Shown: positions 33,062 to 43,481 of the stretch, piece after piece
Layout: every line of letters begins with the position of its first letter
Numbering within the stretch: position 1 is the stretch's first letter
Origin: Burkholderiales bacterium
Lineage (GTDB): Bacteria > Pseudomonadota > Gammaproteobacteria > Burkholderiales > Burkholderiaceae_C
Assembly: GCA_947446855.1 (NCBI GenBank)
Contig: CANFIH010000004.1
Span: forward strand, 1-63,304
Direction of reading: 5' to 3'
DNA: 63,304 bases
Translations under genes and position numbers: made by a program
The notes under the pieces: generated by a model
The model's input: the letters and a program-made list of their open reading frames with translations, nothing else
What the model was told of the DNA's origin: nothing
Database searches by the model: none

Positions 33062-34891
33062 ATGGATACCTTGCGCTTTATTACCTGCGGCAGTGTGGAC
33101 GATGGCAAGAGCACGCTGATCGGCCGCCTGCTGTTTGAGAGCAAAGCCATTTTTGACGACCAGCTCAAGGCGCTGCAAAGCGATTCGCGCCAGTACGGCA
33201 CGCAGGGCGAGAAGATGGACCTGGCGTTGCTGGTGGATGGCCTGCAGGCCGAGCGCGAGCAGGGCATCACCATCGATGTGGCCTACCGCTTTTTTGCCAC
33301 AGGGCAGCGCCGCTTTATCGTGGCCGACACGCCGGGGCACGAGCAGTACACGCGCAACATGGCCACGGGTGCCAGCACCGCAGATTTGGCTGTGATCCTG
33401 ATCGACGCCCGCAAGGGGCTGCTGGTGCAAACCCGCCGCCACAGCCGCATCGTGGCGATGATGGGCATACGCCATGTGGTGCTGGCGGTGAACAAGATGG
33501 ACTTGGTGGGTTTTGAGCAGGCCAGGTTTGAGGCGATTGCCGCAGAGTACCGGGTGTTTGCTGCGGAGTTTGGGTTTGCCACGGTGCAGGCCATACCGCT
33601 TTCCAGCCTGGACGGCGACAACGTGTTGCAGGCCAGTGCGCGCATGCCCTGGTACGCGGGTGCCACGCTGTTGGATTACCTGAACACGGTGGCCATTGGT
33701 GAGCAGGGTGCTCAAGCAGGGCAGGGCGCCTTGCGCATGCCGGTGCAGTGGGTCAACCGGCCGAACCTGGACTTTCGGGGCTTTTGCGGGCGGCTTGCCG
33801 CTGGCAGCGTGCGCCCGGGGGATGCAGTGCGGGTGTTGCCCTCTGGCGTGCAGACGCGCGTCAAGGCGGTGTGGCATGGCTTTGACGAGGTGCCGCTTGC
33901 TGAGTGTGGCGATGCGGTCACGCTCACGCTGATGGACGAGGTGGACGCCAGCCGTGGCGATGTGCTGGTGGCGGTGGATGCGCCGCCCGAGGTTGCAGAC
34001 CAGTTCGAGGCCAAGCTGCTGTGGATGAGCGAGCATGCCATGGCGCCGGGCCGGCAATACCTGATGAAGCTGGCTTGCAAAGAGGCGACGGCCACGGTCA
34101 CTGCGATCAAGTACCAGGTGGACATCAACACCGGAGCCCATCTGGCGGCCAAGACGCTGGGGCTTAACGAGATTGCCACGGTGAACCTGTCGTGCAGCGC
34201 GCCGCTGGTGTTTGAGCCCTATAGCGCGAACCGCACCCTGGGTGGTTTCATCCTGATCGACAAGCTGACCTTTGAGACCGTGGGTACAGGCATGATTGAC
34301 TTTGCCCTGCGCCGCGCCAGCAACATCCACTGGCAGGCGCTGGAGCTCAAAAAAGAAACCCGTGCCCAGCAAAAGCACCAGACGCCGCGCTGTATTTGGT
34401 TTACCGGGCTGTCGGGCTCGGGCAAGTCGGCCATTGCCAATTTGCTGGAAAAGCGCTTTTATGCCGAGGGCCGGCACACCTATTTGCTGGACGGCGACAA
34501 CGTGCGCCACGGGCTGAACCGCGACCTGGGCTTTACCGAGGCAGACCGCGTAGAAAACATCCGCCGCGTGGCGGAGGTGGCGCGGCTGATGGTGGACGCG
34601 GGGCTGATTGTGTTGGTGAGCTTCATCTCGCCCTTTCGCAGCGAGCGTGAGCTGGCCCGCAGCAAGTTTGCCGAGGGCGAGTTTGTGGAGGTTTATGTGG
34701 ACACGCCCATCGAGGAGTGCGAGCGACGTGACGTGAAGGGCCTGTATGCCAAGGCGCGCAAAGGCGAGCTGCGCAACTTCACCGGCATAGACAGCCCCTA
34801 CGAAGCGCCCCTGGCGCCAGAGGTGCATTTGCATGCAGACACGACGGCGCTGGAGGCTTGCGTGGAGCAGGTCGTTCAGGCCCTGCTTTAA
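33062..34891 (+). CDS. cysNC: Bifunctional sulfate adenylyltransferase subunit 1/APS kinase
   Basis: A 609-residue fusion of CysN and CysC. The N-terminal GTPase ([48 protein letters not shown]) drives APS synthesis by CysD. The C-terminal kinase, from about residue 440 ([46 protein letters not shown]), turns APS into PAPS. The fusion channels sulfate all the way to PAPS, the donor for sulfotransferases. It follows the abiE toxin by 21 bases and precedes a TSUP permease by 3. Confidence 0.97.
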   Translation: MDTLRFITCGSVDDGKSTLIGRLLFESKAIFDDQLKALQSDSRQYGTQGEKMDLALLVDGLQAEREQGITIDVAYRFFATGQRRFIVADTPGHEQYTRNMATGASTADLAVILIDARKGLLVQTRRHSRIVAMMGIRHVVLAVNKMDLVGFEQARFEAIAAEYRVFAAEFGFATVQAIPLSSLDGDNVLQASARMPWYAGATLLDYLNTVAIGEQGAQAGQGALRMPVQWVNRPNLDFRGFCGRLAAGSVRPGDAVRVLPSGVQTRVKAVWHGFDEVPLAECGDAVTLTLMDEVDASRGDVLVAVDAPPEVADQFEAKLLWMSEHAMAPGRQYLMKLACKEATATVTAIKYQVDINTGAHLAAKTLGLNEIATVNLSCSAPLVFEPYSANRTLGGFILIDKLTFETVGTGMIDFALRRASNIHWQALELKKETRAQQKHQTPRCIWFTGLSGSGKSAIANLLEKRFYAEGRHTYLLDGDNVRHGLNRDLGFTEADRVENIRRVAEVARLMVDAGLIVLVSFISPFRSERELARSKFAEGEFVEVYVDTPIEECERRDVKGLYAKARKGELRNFTGIDSPYEAPLAPEVHLHADTTALEACVEQVVQALL

Positions 34892-34894
34892 GCC

Positions 34895-35698
34895 GTGCCG
34901 GCTATCGACTTGATGCTGGTGAGCGCCGGTGCGCTGACCGGTCTGTTGGTGGGGCTGACTGGTGTGGGTGGTGGCGCGCTGATGACGCCTTTGCTGCTGT
35001 TGGTGTTTGGCGTGGCGCCGCTATCCGCAGTGGGCACCGATTTGTGGTTTGCCGCCATCACCAAGCTGTTTGCCAGCCGGGTGCACCATGGCCACGGGCT
35101 GATTGATTGGCAGGTGGTGCGGCGGCTTTGGCTGGGGAGCCTGAGTACATCGGTGGCAACGCTGCTGTGGATGAAGCTGCACCCGGTCGATGAGACGGCG
35201 GTGGATCTGCTCAAAACCACGATTGCCTTAGCCGTGCTGGTAACGGCGCTGGGGATGCTGTTTCAGAAGCACTTGCATGCCTTGGGGCGCAGGCTGCGCA
35301 CCACTGAGGCGGTGCAGTTCAAGATGTTTCAGCCTGCACTCACGGTGCTGGCCGGCGCGCTGCTGGGTGTGCTGGTGACGCTGACTTCGGTGGGGGCCGG
35401 GGCGCTGGGGGCAGTGTTTTTGGCGTACCTGTACCCGCTGCGGCTGACACCGCCGCGCTTGATCGCTACTGATATCACGCATGCCATTCCTTTGGCGATG
35501 TTTGCAGGCATGGGGCACTTGCTGATTGGCAACGTGCATTTCGGCTTGCTGGGCAATTTGCTGCTGGGCTCGGTGCCGGCGGTGTTGCTGGGTGCGATGT
35601 TGTCGGCGCGTTTGCCGCATGCTTGGCTGCGTGGCGCTTTGGCAGCGGTGTTGTTATTGATCGGGTTGAAACTGGGCTGGGGAGTAATGTTTGAATGA
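34895..35698 (+). CDS. TSUP (TauE/SafE) family membrane transporter
   Basis: A 267-residue membrane protein starting at GTG, 3 bases after cysNC. Hydrophobic helices and the paired glycine-rich motifs GALTGLLVGLTGVGGGALMT near the N-terminus and LLGVLVTLTSVGAGALGAVF in the middle define the TSUP family, which moves sulfite, sulfonates or related anions. In this operon it may import sulfate-related anions or release excess sulfite. Its stop overlaps the cysQ start (ATGA). Confidence 0.9.
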   Translation: MPAIDLMLVSAGALTGLLVGLTGVGGGALMTPLLLLVFGVAPLSAVGTDLWFAAITKLFASRVHHGHGLIDWQVVRRLWLGSLSTSVATLLWMKLHPVDETAVDLLKTTIALAVLVTALGMLFQKHLHALGRRLRTTEAVQFKMFQPALTVLAGALLGVLVTLTSVGAGALGAVFLAYLYPLRLTPPRLIATDITHAIPLAMFAGMGHLLIGNVHFGLLGNLLLGSVPAVLLGAMLSARLPHAWLRGALAAVLLLIGLKLGWGVMFE

Positions 35699-36453
35699 TC
35701 GACAAAGACCAACTTGAGACGCTATGCGCCATTGCCACACAGGCAGGCGTGCAGGTGATGGAGGTGTACGCGCAGGAGATCACCGCGTGGCAAAAGGACG
35801 ATGCCTCACCCCTGACCGAGGCAGATTTGCGTGCAGACCGGGTGATACGCGCGGGCCTGGAGCAGTATTTTCCCGGCGTGTTTGTCCTGTCGGAAGAGTC
35901 GGTTTCGGCCGGGCCGGCGCAGGCAGCGACTTTTTTTCTGGTGGACCCGTTGGATGGCACCAAGGAGTTTTTGAAGCGCAACGGCGAGTTCACGGTGAAT
36001 ATTGCCTTGATCCAATCGGGCAAGCCTGTTGCCGGTGTGGTGTTGGCCCCCGCCACCGGGGTGCTGTATGCCGCAGCCGTTGGGCTGGGCGCCTGGCGGC
36101 GCGACGCGCAGGGCGCAACAGTGTTGCATGTGGCCAAGCGTGCTGCGGGCGATGCCTTGCGCATCATCGGCAGCCGCTCGCATGCCGCACCTGAGATGCA
36201 GGCCTGGCTGGACGCGTTGGGCGAGCCCTACGAGTTTTTGGGTGTGGGCAGTTCCTTAAAGTTTTGCCGCATAGCCGAGGGTGCTGCTGATGTGTACCCG
36301 CGCTTTGGGCTGACCAGCCAGTGGGACACAGCCGCTGGCCAGTGTGTGCTGGAGGTGGCAGGCGGTGCGGTCACCACGCGCGCGGGTGAACCCATGCGCT
36401 ACGGGCTGGAGCGGCCTGTGTTGAATCCGCACTTTTTTGCGTTTGGGGCATGA
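35695..36453 (+). CDS. cysQ: 3'(2'),5'-bisphosphate nucleotidase
   Basis: A 252-residue inositol-monophosphatase-fold enzyme. Metal-binding motifs [20 protein letters not shown] and [17 protein letters not shown] are intact, and LSEESVS precedes them. It hydrolyses 3'-phosphoadenosine 5'-phosphate (PAP), the product left when a sulfotransferase uses PAPS, or when PAPS is reduced. Presence next to cysNC indicates PAPS is consumed in quantity. Confidence 0.93.
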   Translation: MIDKDQLETLCAIATQAGVQVMEVYAQEITAWQKDDASPLTEADLRADRVIRAGLEQYFPGVFVLSEESVSAGPAQAATFFLVDPLDGTKEFLKRNGEFTVNIALIQSGKPVAGVVLAPATGVLYAAAVGLGAWRRDAQGATVLHVAKRAAGDALRIIGSRSHAAPEMQAWLDALGEPYEFLGVGSSLKFCRIAEGAADVYPRFGLTSQWDTAAGQCVLEVAGGAVTTRAGEPMRYGLERPVLNPHFFAFGA

Positions 36454-36454
36454 C

Positions 36455-37624
36455 GTGAAAATTGCAATTGCTGGCACAGGCTACGTGGGCCTATCCATGG
36501 CGGTGCTGTTGGCACAGCACCACGAGGTATGGGCGGTGGATGTGGTGGCTTCCAAGGTGGACATGCTGAACGCCGGGCAGTCGCCCATTGACGATGCCGA
36601 CATCACGCACTACCTGCAAAACGTGCCCTTGAACTTGACGGCAACGCGGGATGCCGCTGCGGCCTATGCCGAGGCCGACTTTGTGGTGATTGCCACACCC
36701 ACCGATTACGACCCGCAAACCAATTACTTCAACACGACGACGGTGGAGTCTGTCATCCAGGCAGTGAAGGCGGCCAACCCGGCGGCGGTGATGGTGATCA
36801 AGTCCACAGTGCCAGTGGGCTTTACGCTGCAAATGCGCGAGAAATATGGCACTGAAAATGTGATTTTTTCGCCCGAGTTTTTGCGCGAAAGCAGGGCCTT
36901 GCACGACAACCTGTACCCCAGCCGCATTGTGGTGGGGGAGAAGTCGGCACGCGGCCAGCGTTTTGCTGACTTGTTGCTGCAAGCTGCCTTGAAGCAGGAT
37001 GTGCCGGTGTTGCTGACCGGCAGCACGGAGGCCGAGGGCATCAAGCTGTTTGCCAACACGTATCTGGCCATGCGGGTGGCCTTCTTTAACGAGCTCGACA
37101 CCTACGCCCAAACCCTGAGCCTGGACACGCGCCAGATGATTGAGGGGGTGTGCCTGGACCCGCGCATCGGGCCGCATTACAACAACCCGAGTTTTGGCTA
37201 CGGCGGCTATTGCCTGCCCAAGGACACCAAGCAGCTTTTGGCCAATTACCAGTTGGTGCCGCAAAACCTGATCAACGCCATCGTGGAGTCGAACACGACG
37301 CGCAAAGATTTCATTGCCCAGAGCGTGCTGCAGCGCAAGCCCAAGGTGGTGGGTGTGTACCGCTTGGTGATGAAGGCGGGCTCAGACAACTTCAGGGCCT
37401 CTAGCGTGCAGGGCATCATGAAGCGCATCAAGGCCAAGGGGGTGGAGGTGATCGTGTATGAGCCGGCGCTGCACGAAGCCGAGTTTTTCGGCTCCCGGGT
37501 GGAGACCGATTTGGCCCGCTTCAAGCAAGACGCCGATGTGATCGTGGCCAACCGCATCACCGAAGAGATCCGCGACGTGGCTGACAAGATTTTCAGTCGC
37601 GATTTGTTTGGCGGAGATTCTTAG
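36455..37624 (+). CDS. ugd: UDP-glucose 6-dehydrogenase
   Basis: A 389-residue nucleotide-sugar dehydrogenase that oxidises UDP-glucose to UDP-glucuronate. The NAD-binding loop is [20 protein letters not shown] at the N-terminus; [30 protein letters not shown] and the catalytic-cysteine motif [19 protein letters not shown] follow. The length and layout match the short E. coli-type Ugd. Start GTG 36455 lies 1 base after cysQ. Its place at the end of the sulfate-activation operon points to an acidic surface polysaccharide. Confidence 0.95.
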   Translation: MKIAIAGTGYVGLSMAVLLAQHHEVWAVDVVASKVDMLNAGQSPIDDADITHYLQNVPLNLTATRDAAAAYAEADFVVIATPTDYDPQTNYFNTTTVESVIQAVKAANPAAVMVIKSTVPVGFTLQMREKYGTENVIFSPEFLRESRALHDNLYPSRIVVGEKSARGQRFADLLLQAALKQDVPVLLTGSTEAEGIKLFANTYLAMRVAFFNELDTYAQTLSLDTRQMIEGVCLDPRIGPHYNNPSFGYGGYCLPKDTKQLLANYQLVPQNLINAIVESNTTRKDFIAQSVLQRKPKVVGVYRLVMKAGSDNFRASSVQGIMKRIKAKGVEVIVYEPALHEAEFFGSRVETDLARFKQDADVIVANRITEEIRDVADKIFSRDLFGGDS

Positions 37625-37648
37625 GGCGGGAGGTTGAACCTGAACGGT

Positions 37649-38920
37649 TTAAAAGAGTTCCCCGTTCAGTGCATCCTCCTCAGAACGCGTCGCATTGCGT
37701 AGTGTGTTGGCCTCGACCGCCTTCGCATCTTCCGCCTTCAACAGCGCGCCCACCCGCACCCCCAGCAGCCGCAGGCGTTTTTGCAGCGGTGCGCGTTTCA
37801 AACACTGCCCGGCGAACTGGCGTATTTCCTTGGCATCCGCAGTGAAGTGGTCAATCGTGTGGTCGCGCGTCACGATCTGGAAATCATCAAAGCGCAGCTT
37901 GATGCCAATGGTCTTGCCCACGTAACCCTTGCGCTGCAAGTCGCCCGCCACCTGTTCGCACAGTTTGGTGAAGATGGCGCCTAGCTCGGCGCGGTCGCGC
38001 ACGGCATGCAGGTCGCGCTCAAAGGTGGTCTCGCGGCTCATGCTCACGGGTTCGCTTTCGGTCACTACCGGGCGTTCGTCCTGGCCGTGGGAGGCGGCGT
38101 GCAGCCAGGCGCCGGTGCGTTCGCCAAAGGTGTCCATCAGCCACTGCTGCTCGCGTGCGGCCAGTTGGCCGATCGTCTCGATGCCGTGGCTTTTGAGCTT
38201 TTCGTCGGCCTTGGGGCCAATGCCATTGATCTTGCGGCAGGCCAGCGGCCAGATTTTTTCTTCCAGATCGTCTTCCAGCACGATGGAGATGCCGTTGGGC
38301 TTGTTGAATTCGCTGGCCATTTTTGCCAGGAGCTTGTTGGGTGCGACACCCACGGAGCAGGTCAGGCCCGTGTCGTCAAAAATCGCTTTTTGCATCAGCC
38401 GCGCCAGCACGCGCCCGCCCTCGCGCTGGCCGCCGGGCACGTCGGTGAAGTCGATGTAAACCTCATCCACCCCCCGGTCCTCCATCAGCGGCGCAATGTC
38501 GGTGACGATGGCCTTGAAGCGGCGCGAATAGTGGCGGTACTGGTCAAAGTCCACCGGCAGCAGAATCGCCTGCGGGCACAGCTTTGCGGCCTTCATCAGG
38601 CCCACCGCCGAGCCGATGCCGAACTGGCGCGCGGCATAGGTGGCGGTGGTGATGACGCCGCGCCCGGTATAGCCTTCCAGCCGGGGGAAAAAGTCCAGCG
38701 GAATCCGGTGCAGGTGTTCGCTGCTCCATTCCTGCTCGGGGTGCGCCGCCCGCAACCTTCCCAGCAAATCGTCCTCGCGCCTTCTGCCGCCGCCAATCAC
38801 CACCGGCAGGCCCTTGAGCTGCGGGTAACGCAGCAGCTCCACAGACGCATAAAACGCGTCCATGTCCAGATGCGCGATGCGGCGCTGTCGGGGTGCGGGT
38901 GCTGGGGGAGTAGGGGTCAC
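37649..38920 (-). CDS. dinB: DNA polymerase IV
   Basis: A 423-residue Y-family translesion polymerase. Catalytic motifs are IAHLDMDAFYASVELLR at the start and GVDEVYIDFTDVPGG for the second acidic pair; KLLAKMASEFNKPNGI and INGIGPKADEKLKSHGIETI (helix-hairpin-helix) follow. The GTG at 38920 is chosen because the conserved domain begins within 20 residues; an open frame extends to 39052 but its extra residues look noncoding. It converges on ugd with a 24-base gap and is transcribed away from the giant gene pair. No LexA box was found. Confidence 0.92.
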   Translation of the reverse strand: MTPTPPAPAPRQRRIAHLDMDAFYASVELLRYPQLKGLPVVIGGGRRREDDLLGRLRAAHPEQEWSSEHLHRIPLDFFPRLEGYTGRGVITTATYAARQFGIGSAVGLMKAAKLCPQAILLPVDFDQYRHYSRRFKAIVTDIAPLMEDRGVDEVYIDFTDVPGGQREGGRVLARLMQKAIFDDTGLTCSVGVAPNKLLAKMASEFNKPNGISIVLEDDLEEKIWPLACRKINGIGPKADEKLKSHGIETIGQLAAREQQWLMDTFGERTGAWLHAASHGQDERPVVTESEPVSMSRETTFERDLHAVRDRAELGAIFTKLCEQVAGDLQRKGYVGKTIGIKLRFDDFQIVTRDHTIDHFTADAKEIRQFAGQCLKRAPLQKRLRLLGVRVGALLKAEDAKAVEANTLRNATRSEEDALNGELF

Positions 38921-38999
38921 GTTGGAAGCCGCGCTGCGTTTTGTGACAGCGCAATCCGCAGTATAGAGAGGCCATGCTTGCGTATTCGCAAGCCCGCCC

Positions 39000-39143
39000 G
39001 TGCGGGTCTGTGATCTCCTTGCCCAGGGCGCCAAGCTGGCCGACCGGGTCATCGGGGTGGAGACCGTGGATCACCTGACCGATGGCCAACTGGAGGCTTA
39101 CGCGCACAAGTACTTTCAGGCGCCTGGGATTCAGCGAGGTTGA
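39000..39143 (+). CDS. Small open frame before the giant gene pair, doubtful
   Basis: A 47-codon frame opening with GTG encodes LLAQGAKLADRVIGVETVDH and LTDGQLEAYAHKYFQAPGIQ. The helical, plausible peptide and its stop 3 bases before the next ATG suggest either a small coupled gene or the surviving end of a larger lost gene. A GC-rich hairpin (CCCGC/GCGGG) overlaps its start. I recognise no family. Confidence 0.3.
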   Translation: MRVCDLLAQGAKLADRVIGVETVDHLTDGQLEAYAHKYFQAPGIQRG

Positions 39144-39146
39144 GTG

Positions 39147-42100
39147 ATGAGCAACATATTTTTTCATTGGGACAACTTGCGTGCGGGCCGCTTCGTGCGT
39201 CTGGAACACAGCACCGGGCGTCTTCTGTCCGCGCCGAAGGGCGGCGCGAGGGGGTGGCAGAGCCTGCCGCTTTTTAAACGCAGGGTCGTCGTCAAACCCA
39301 AACTCGATGTGCTGGGTGCGGTCACCCTGCACGTCACGGCGGCTTATGCAGTGTTCAAGCTCGGCAGCACGGCCGCATGGAGCATCGATACGGCGCACTT
39401 CAGCGGCAACCCGAAACTGTCGGTGGGTGTCACCTCGACCGAGGACCGCTTCACGCTCAGCCTGCGCCATGCGCGCTTTCCCGGCACGCAGGTAGCGGCT
39501 GATTTCACCGCGGTCATTTTCCGCGTCGAGGGTGTTTGGCTGCTGGATATCTACTTCACTTGGGGCGGATTCCAGGCGTCGGCCAATTTGGCAGACTGGA
39601 TGGCAACGCCCTTGCAGACGCCGCTGGCATCCACTTTGCTGACCCCCGGTGACTTGTGTGCCTTCGCGGGCGACAAGCGGGTGTTGCTGGGCCCGCAACC
39701 CAGCGCCCTGTTTTTGCCATGCTGGGGCTTTCTGATCAGCGGCCATGCCAGCGCCGAAGGGTTCGGACAAACGCTGGACCAGACTGTCTTGGCCATCAAC
39801 CTGCTCACCTCCGACATGCCGGGTCTGCTGAAGCAGCCGGATCGCCGGCGTACCCTGTTGACCCTGGGTAACCCCTGGAGTCTGCCCTGGTTCAGCCTGC
39901 CGCTGGACGAAGGCAGCGCTGCCGGTTGGCACTGCCGCGCGGCAGGCCCGTGCTACTCCTGCCTGCAAATCGAGCTGTCCGAAGAAGCCGCCCATGGCAA
40001 GACGGCCCACATGGTCACGGCCTATAGCCTGCATGCCAATCCCGGTGCGCTCGCCTTCGAGCCTGGGGCGGACCTGCGCAACGACCTGGGTCAATCCTTG
40101 GCGCTGCCGGTGATTCGTCCCGTGACCTTGCAATTTTTTGCACACCAGGCCATCACGCCCCAGCTGGCGGTGCTGGGCACCCTGGGCTGGACTTCGGGCT
40201 GGGTGCACACACGCGCGGCCAGCGTCCAGTTGGGTCGGCCCGTGCGCAGTGGCTTTGTGCTGTTGCACAGTGAGGCGAATACCTGGCTGGGTCATCCCTT
40301 GCCCATGCAAAAGCAGCAACTCGGCTTGTGCTTCAAGCTGCAGGCCACGGCGGTACGCGTGGCCGATGACCTGCTGGCACAGCCTACTGCCGCAGCGCCG
40401 CGAGAGCTGGCGGTGCTGACCTTGGGCCAGGCGGGTGCCCAGCCTCTGGTGGGGCCGCAGCAAGACCCGCTGCACATCCGGCTCGATGGCAGCGCGGTGT
40501 GCCGGATCGATTTTCCGCAGACCTGGTCCGGTTTTTTTGTGCGCCCTGCCGATCTGCTGGTGCTGCTGTGCCGCTTTCATAACCTGCGCTTGCACACCCA
40601 TGGCAGCGATGCGCCGCGCCTGCAGCGCGAGGGCGCCGGGCCCGGCACTTTGGTGGTGTACTTTCCGCCGCAGAGCCTGGCCGAGGAAACGCCTCTGGAG
40701 GCGCAGGTGGATTTGCCGCAATACCGCACGCCGATCCGGGTCTGTCTGGCGGGCTTGAGCAGGCTGGCGTTCAGCACCGAGCAGAACACGCTGGAGCTCA
40801 ATCGCAACACCCTGCTGGGCTGGGTGCAGGAGCCCGGGCAGGCTATATCGACACTCTGGACGCCCCGCATTACCCCCACTGCCAAACGGCCGCCGGAGGC
40901 GGCAGACCCTGGACCGGCACAAGACGACGAAACCAGCATCGAGGCGCCTTACGGCCTGTTCGTCTCGGGCAACCAGTACAGCGCTTGGCACGGCGCGCAG
41001 ACTGCCACTGTGCACAACGGCCGCAACGAGCTGTGGCATGTGAATCTGCGCAGCGCATTGCGGGGCGACCCGGTGCTCAAGGCCTTCGACTACCGGCCCG
41101 CCAACCCCTTTGCCTTGCCCCTGCTGGCCAGCGAGCGGCAGGCCATCGTCAGCAATTGCATCAGCAAGGGTTTTGATGCCCAGCGCTTCATGCTCAGCCC
41201 GCTGGGCGCTTGGATGAACGTGGAGGGCAAGTGGGATGCTGCCCTGGAGAACTGGCGCAACCTCAGCACCATGGGGCGCGACCACTATGTCAAAACGGTG
41301 ATGCGCGGCATTTTGCTGCCCTTTGGCCACCGCGCCGTGTTTGTCACCATCAGTGAACGCAAGTTCCTGGACAGGGCGGCGGGATACAAAGAGGCACGGC
41401 TGCAAAAGCGCATGTTCATCCTGGTGCGCGAGCCTGAGATGGTTTTTTCGCAGCCGGCGCAGGAAGTGGTTGCGGCAGACGAGTCCCTGCCGTTTCATGC
41501 GCGCCAACTGCCCTTCGAGTCGGTGCACCTGCTAACGCTCAAGACCCTGGACTTGGCCGCACCCTCGGCCAGCCGCTTGAGCAGCAGCCCGCTGTGCCCG
41601 CCCGAGTCGGCTTTCTGGCCCATGGTGGACAGCGCTGCCGGGCTGCATGACTTCCAGTTTCTGGTGCGCGCCCGGGACCACGCAGGCCATACGCTGGAGT
41701 GGATGATGCCGATGGCCTTTGTGCGCGCCCGCCGCATGGGCGCCGACGACATGCCCCCCGAAGCCGATGTGCAGACCTATGCCGACTTTCTCGCCGCCGC
41801 CCTCAACCACAGCCAGGGTGCCAGGCTGTTGCACACCGCGCACGACAGTGCCGACCCGGTGTTTGACGCCAGCCCGCCCGACCCCCGCTACCTGAGCCCC
41901 CTGCACGGGCAGAGCCTGTCGCTGGTGCCCGCTGCATCGGCAGACACGGACGGCAGCGTCAACGTCAGCACCTTGGCATTGCGCGTGGCCATAGAGCACC
42001 GGCCCGACGACGTCTACCCCTACCGCCTGGTGAATCCGGTGTTGGCCGATGTGCAGTTCACCATTCCCGTGCTGCGCCAGCTCGGTCAGATCACCACACC

Positions 42101-43475
42101 CCGGCGCGCCGTCTACGCCGGCGCCTATTTGCGCAATGGCTATGCGGCCGCCAACCGCGGTGAGGTCTTCTTGCGCTTTGTGCGTAGCGTCGACCTGTCT
42201 TTTGGTGACAGCAACCGGCCCGACAAGGTGGGGGGCGTCGTGGCACCCTGCATGGCCATAGGCGGGCTGTCGCGTCTGCTCGGCCCGGTGGGTGTCAAGA
42301 CGCAGGAGGGCAGCACCGAGGTCAGTGATGCCCATCTGGACGCATTGGCCAGCGGCAGCTTTGAGCCGACCCAGTACTTTGCCGATGCGCTCAATGCCAA
42401 ACTGCTGGGCGGCGTGAGCTTGCAGGAGATCCTGGGGGCGGTGTCGTTTTCGGCGGCGAGCATTGCCGGAGGCCAGGCGCTGGTGCCGGCCTGGACGTCC
42501 CTGCGCGATGGCCAGGGCACGTGCTACCAGTTGGACTGGAGCACCAGCGCGCTGCACAGCAACAGCATCTTTCAGACCACCGGTTCGCCCACGCTGAGCC
42601 TGCGCGTGCGGGCGCGGGTGAGCGACTCCGGGGCTGCCGAATCCACTGTGAGTGGCAAGCTCACCGGCTTCAAGCTGGTGCTGGCCGGTGTGATTGCCAT
42701 CGATTTCGGTGCGTTTGAGTTCACGGTGCTGCCCGGCAGCAAGCCCTTGGTGCATGTCGAGGTTCCGGGCATTGAATTCCAGGGTGCACTGAGGTTCATC
42801 AACGCGGTATCCGGCGTGCTGGGCCTGAACCACTTCAGCGATCCGCCCTATCTGGACATCAGCAGCGATGGCCTGCTGTGCGGCTACACCCTGCGCATCC
42901 CCGCCATCGCGGTGGGTGCCTTTGCGCTGCAAAACCTGGCGCTGGACGCCAATATCGGCCTGCCCTTCACGGGTGAGGCGGCGCATGCGCGCCTGGCCGT
43001 GTCAGCGCGCCACGATCCCTTTCTGATCACGGTCTCATTGTTTGCGGGGGGTGGGTTTTTTGCCATGGAAGCCGCATCGGACGACACACGCATTGTGGAA
43101 GGCTGCCTGGAGTTTGGCGCCAACATGGCGCTCAATCTGGGGGTGGCCAGCGGCGGCGTGTATGTCATGGCGGGCATTTACTTCCGCATTGAAAGCAGCG
43201 CCTGCAAGCTCAGTGGCTATGTGCGTGCCGGCGGTGCGCTGGAAGTGCTGGGCCTGATCACGGTCAGCGTGGAGTTTTACCTGGAGCTCAATTACGAGGA
43301 TCCGCTGGTCTGGGGCCAGGCCAGCATGACGGTGGAGGTCGAGGTGCTGTTCTTCAGCACCAGCGTGACCCTGACCGTGCGGCGTGAGTTTGCCGGTGGC
43401 TCACGCGATCTGCCCTTTGACGAAATGATCACCCTCCCCGAGTGGAACAACTACCTCGCCGCGTTCGCGGACTGA
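39147..43475 (+). CDS. Giant uncharacterised protein A
   Basis: A 1442-residue protein with no signal peptide or long hydrophobic helix. The first 580 residues look beta-rich. From about residue 600 comes a block I recall only from unnamed large proteins in actinobacteria and other phyla: YGLFVSGNQYSAWHGA, GRNELWHVNLR, RDHYVKTVMRGILLPFGHRA, VFVTISERKF and RMFILVREPE. Residues about 1080-1430 are a series of alternating hydrophobic strands (GVYVMAGIYFRIESSACKLS, TVSVEFYLELNYEDPLVWGQ) like a beta-barrel or beta-helix. It probably forms one operon with the next gene, 6 bases downstream. ATG 39147 is used; GTG 39144 is one codon earlier. No function can be assigned. Confidence 0.88.
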   Translation: MSNIFFHWDNLRAGRFVRLEHSTGRLLSAPKGGARGWQSLPLFKRRVVVKPKLDVLGAVTLHVTAAYAVFKLGSTAAWSIDTAHFSGNPKLSVGVTSTEDRFTLSLRHARFPGTQVAADFTAVIFRVEGVWLLDIYFTWGGFQASANLADWMATPLQTPLASTLLTPGDLCAFAGDKRVLLGPQPSALFLPCWGFLISGHASAEGFGQTLDQTVLAINLLTSDMPGLLKQPDRRRTLLTLGNPWSLPWFSLPLDEGSAAGWHCRAAGPCYSCLQIELSEEAAHGKTAHMVTAYSLHANPGALAFEPGADLRNDLGQSLALPVIRPVTLQFFAHQAITPQLAVLGTLGWTSGWVHTRAASVQLGRPVRSGFVLLHSEANTWLGHPLPMQKQQLGLCFKLQATAVRVADDLLAQPTAAAPRELAVLTLGQAGAQPLVGPQQDPLHIRLDGSAVCRIDFPQTWSGFFVRPADLLVLLCRFHNLRLHTHGSDAPRLQREGAGPGTLVVYFPPQSLAEETPLEAQVDLPQYRTPIRVCLAGLSRLAFSTEQNTLELNRNTLLGWVQEPGQAISTLWTPRITPTAKRPPEAADPGPAQDDETSIEAPYGLFVSGNQYSAWHGAQTATVHNGRNELWHVNLRSALRGDPVLKAFDYRPANPFALPLLASERQAIVSNCISKGFDAQRFMLSPLGAWMNVEGKWDAALENWRNLSTMGRDHYVKTVMRGILLPFGHRAVFVTISERKFLDRAAGYKEARLQKRMFILVREPEMVFSQPAQEVVAADESLPFHARQLPFESVHLLTLKTLDLAAPSASRLSSSPLCPPESAFWPMVDSAAGLHDFQFLVRARDHAGHTLEWMMPMAFVRARRMGADDMPPEADVQTYADFLAAALNHSQGARLLHTAHDSADPVFDASPPDPRYLSPLHGQSLSLVPAASADTDGSVNVSTLALRVAIEHRPDDVYPYRLVNPVLADVQFTIPVLRQLGQITTPRRAVYAGAYLRNGYAAANRGEVFLRFVRSVDLSFGDSNRPDKVGGVVAPCMAIGGLSRLLGPVGVKTQEGSTEVSDAHLDALASGSFEPTQYFADALNAKLLGGVSLQEILGAVSFSAASIAGGQALVPAWTSLRDGQGTCYQLDWSTSALHSNSIFQTTGSPTLSLRVRARVSDSGAAESTVSGKLTGFKLVLAGVIAIDFGAFEFTVLPGSKPLVHVEVPGIEFQGALRFINAVSGVLGLNHFSDPPYLDISSDGLLCGYTLRIPAIAVGAFALQNLALDANIGLPFTGEAAHARLAVSARHDPFLITVSLFAGGGFFAMEAASDDTRIVEGCLEFGANMALNLGVASGGVYVMAGIYFRIESSACKLSGYVRAGGALEVLGLITVSVEFYLELNYEDPLVWGQASMTVEVEVLFFSTSVTLTVRREFAGGSRDLPFDEMITLPEWNNYLAAFAD

Positions 43476-43481
43476 AGCGCC

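Noticed and set aside
33053-34834. A 593-codon minus-strand frame opposite cysNC
   Set aside because: The plus strand encodes unmistakable CysN and CysC; the antisense frame is a codon-composition shadow.
38544-41528. A 994-codon open frame on the minus strand across dinB and giant gene A
   Set aside because: It runs in a different frame from dinB and antisense to giant gene A, its protein is rich in His, Gln and Arg with no motif, and GC-rich third positions easily keep such frames open.
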